A stretch of 64,000 nucleotides of DNA from Gracilaria domingensis (Eukaryota; Rhodophyta; Florideophyceae; Gracilariales; Gracilariaceae): assembly GCA_022539475.1 (NCBI GenBank), contig VCMS01000124.1:1-64000 (forward strand). Direction: 5' to 3'. Below the pieces are notes generated by a model. It was not told the origin of the DNA, searched no databases, and saw nothing but the letters and a program-made list of their open reading frames with translations. How positions within the stretch are numbered: position 1 is the first letter of the stretch; each line of letters opens with the position of its first letter. The position numbers and the translations under genes were made by a program. This document shows, one piece after another, positions 62,946 to 64,000 of the stretch.

Positions 62946-64000
62946 TAAGTTGTGAGTGAAATGATTGAGACATCCGAGAGGCTCAGCACTTGCTTGCTGC
63001 ACGATTCTCTCAGGAGCGTGCAGCGACCCCTATACATGTGCTAATAAGGTAAACCAAGAAGATTTCAAATCACGGTTGCGTACGATATAGCTGGAGGAAG
63101 TTTCCAAAGATGTGAAGGAAAATTCGAGGCAAATGAGGGCAAGGAGGAGCGGCCCACATGGGATCCGCCGCGGCACAGCGCCACAGGCTGATGAAGAACT
63201 TGTATTTTTCTTCCGTTTAGGATTTGACTATACTTCGCAGGTTCTCCAGTTTCTTCACGCAGTAATCGGTGTAATAGTCTGACCATATCGTGCGTGCGTT
63301 CTGCAACGCTTTACTCGGTGCTGAAGGTGTTTCGGCGGTACGCATACCGTTCACCGCGGTTGCTTAGAGATTATTCTATAGAGAGGTATCTAGTGATACG
63401 CCTAAAACTTCAGCCCTGCACTTCAAGCATAAGATTTCATGGTACGTATAGGCTATCTGTTGGTACCCAACACCGAAGAGATCACGCAGTTTCGTCCAAA
63501 TCTTGTGCAAATCTATATTCGTCTGCCGTTCGCAGACATCTTGAAATCAAATATGCATCTATCCTTCAGTGAGAGTTTCTCAAAGCTGTATTGTGACCAT
63601 CTTCCAAAGTGTAGTGCTGTCAGCCTGACAGCACTACACAAAGTTAGAGGTTGACTCGCTCGAATTGAGTTCCCAATCCTGAGGAGGGGATAAAGGGTAC
63701 GGTTACGGCTACCCGGGTAGATATAACCAGATTCTGTCCCCAATGAATTTATCGAGAAGAGAAGGTGCGGAAGTAAGACGCAAGTGCGGAGTACCAGTGT
63801 ACACGATTTCCAGGAATAGCTGCGTTGTTCCACTGTCAGCAATGTAAACTCTGGAAACACCGAACGTGGACACCTGGAAATGCAACAGCAGATAAAGATC
63901 GGAGATTCACGGGCGCCGTTTGGTTGCGAGTCTCCGACGGCAAACATGCGCGACAGAAGCAAAGTGTGCCCTCTCTACGAAGCCGTTTCGAGCGGTAATC
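62946..64000. other. Intergenic, one perfect palindrome
   Basis: No gene is supported to the window end. A 31-bp palindrome (63609-63639) is the only distinct structure. Confidence 0.5.
63609..63639. repeat. Perfect 15-bp palindrome with 1-nt centre
   Basis: GTGTAGTGCTGTCAG (63609-63623), one C, then its exact reverse complement (63625-63639). Confidence 0.85.

Noticed and set aside
1-64000. CRISPR arrays, tRNA and rRNA genes
   Set aside because: No regularly spaced repeats, no cloverleaf with A and B boxes and no rRNA-like words were seen by eye; a covariance-model scan was not possible.

Overview
The window is nuclear DNA from a eukaryote. It has widely spaced genes, long gene-poor stretches, canonical GT-AG splice signals in at least one gene, and three classes of eukaryotic transposon: Ty3-type LTR, Harbinger-type DNA and LINE. 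Genes are mostly single-exon and intergenic DNA is repeat-rich. This would fit an alga, and a red alga is my best guess, but the sequence does not prove it. Base composition is patchy. An AT-rich desert lies at about 13.9-16.2 kb, and there are CpG-rich blocks at about 17.6-18.7, 21.6-22.7, 48.4-48.8 and 59.3-59.8 kb.

0-7.8 kb: a 2-oxoglutarate/Fe(II) dioxygenase-like protein; a tail-to-tail pair of HAD phosphatase paralogues, one of which has lost its catalytic nucleophile; a ketopantoate-reductase-like oxidoreductase; a truncated ribulose-phosphate 3-epimerase; and a coiled-coil protein. 8.2-13.4 kb: a broken Ty3-type element (RNase H, integrase, separate chromodomain) on the plus strand, facing a minus-strand ORF interrupted by a single UAG. 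16.3-24.3 kb: two Harbinger-type DNA transposons, one nested inside the other. Each has a transposase, a SANT/Myb-like accessory gene, terminal inverted repeats, and a GC-rich middle section that seems to hold fragments of host genes.

25.9-40.6 kb: a catalase with an N-terminal signal peptide; a protein with a duplicated internal module; a Ser/Ala-rich nuclear-looking protein belonging to a locally dispersed multi-copy family; and a two-exon secreted Cys-rich repeat protein. 34.8-43.2 kb holds two copies of a ~1.3 kb dispersed repeat. One copy carries a 170-bp LINE insertion with an 11-bp target duplication, and the other copy preserves the empty site. 43.5-46.5 kb: tandem paralogues of a three-pass membrane protein with a large glycosylated loop.

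48.6-52.2 kb holds the most striking gene: one reading frame that appears to fuse an indoleamine 2,3-dioxygenase (IDO) domain, an FAD/NADPH ferredoxin-reductase-type module and a cytochrome b5 domain. The layout suggests a self-sufficient haem dioxygenase with its own electron supply (NADPH to FAD to b5 to IDO haem). The rest of the window holds a small secreted protein, a four-pass membrane protein, a conserved protein with macrodomain-like glycine motifs, a DUF1399/glycine-rich-domain protein and a second 5'-truncated LINE. I found no tRNA, rRNA or CRISPR array.
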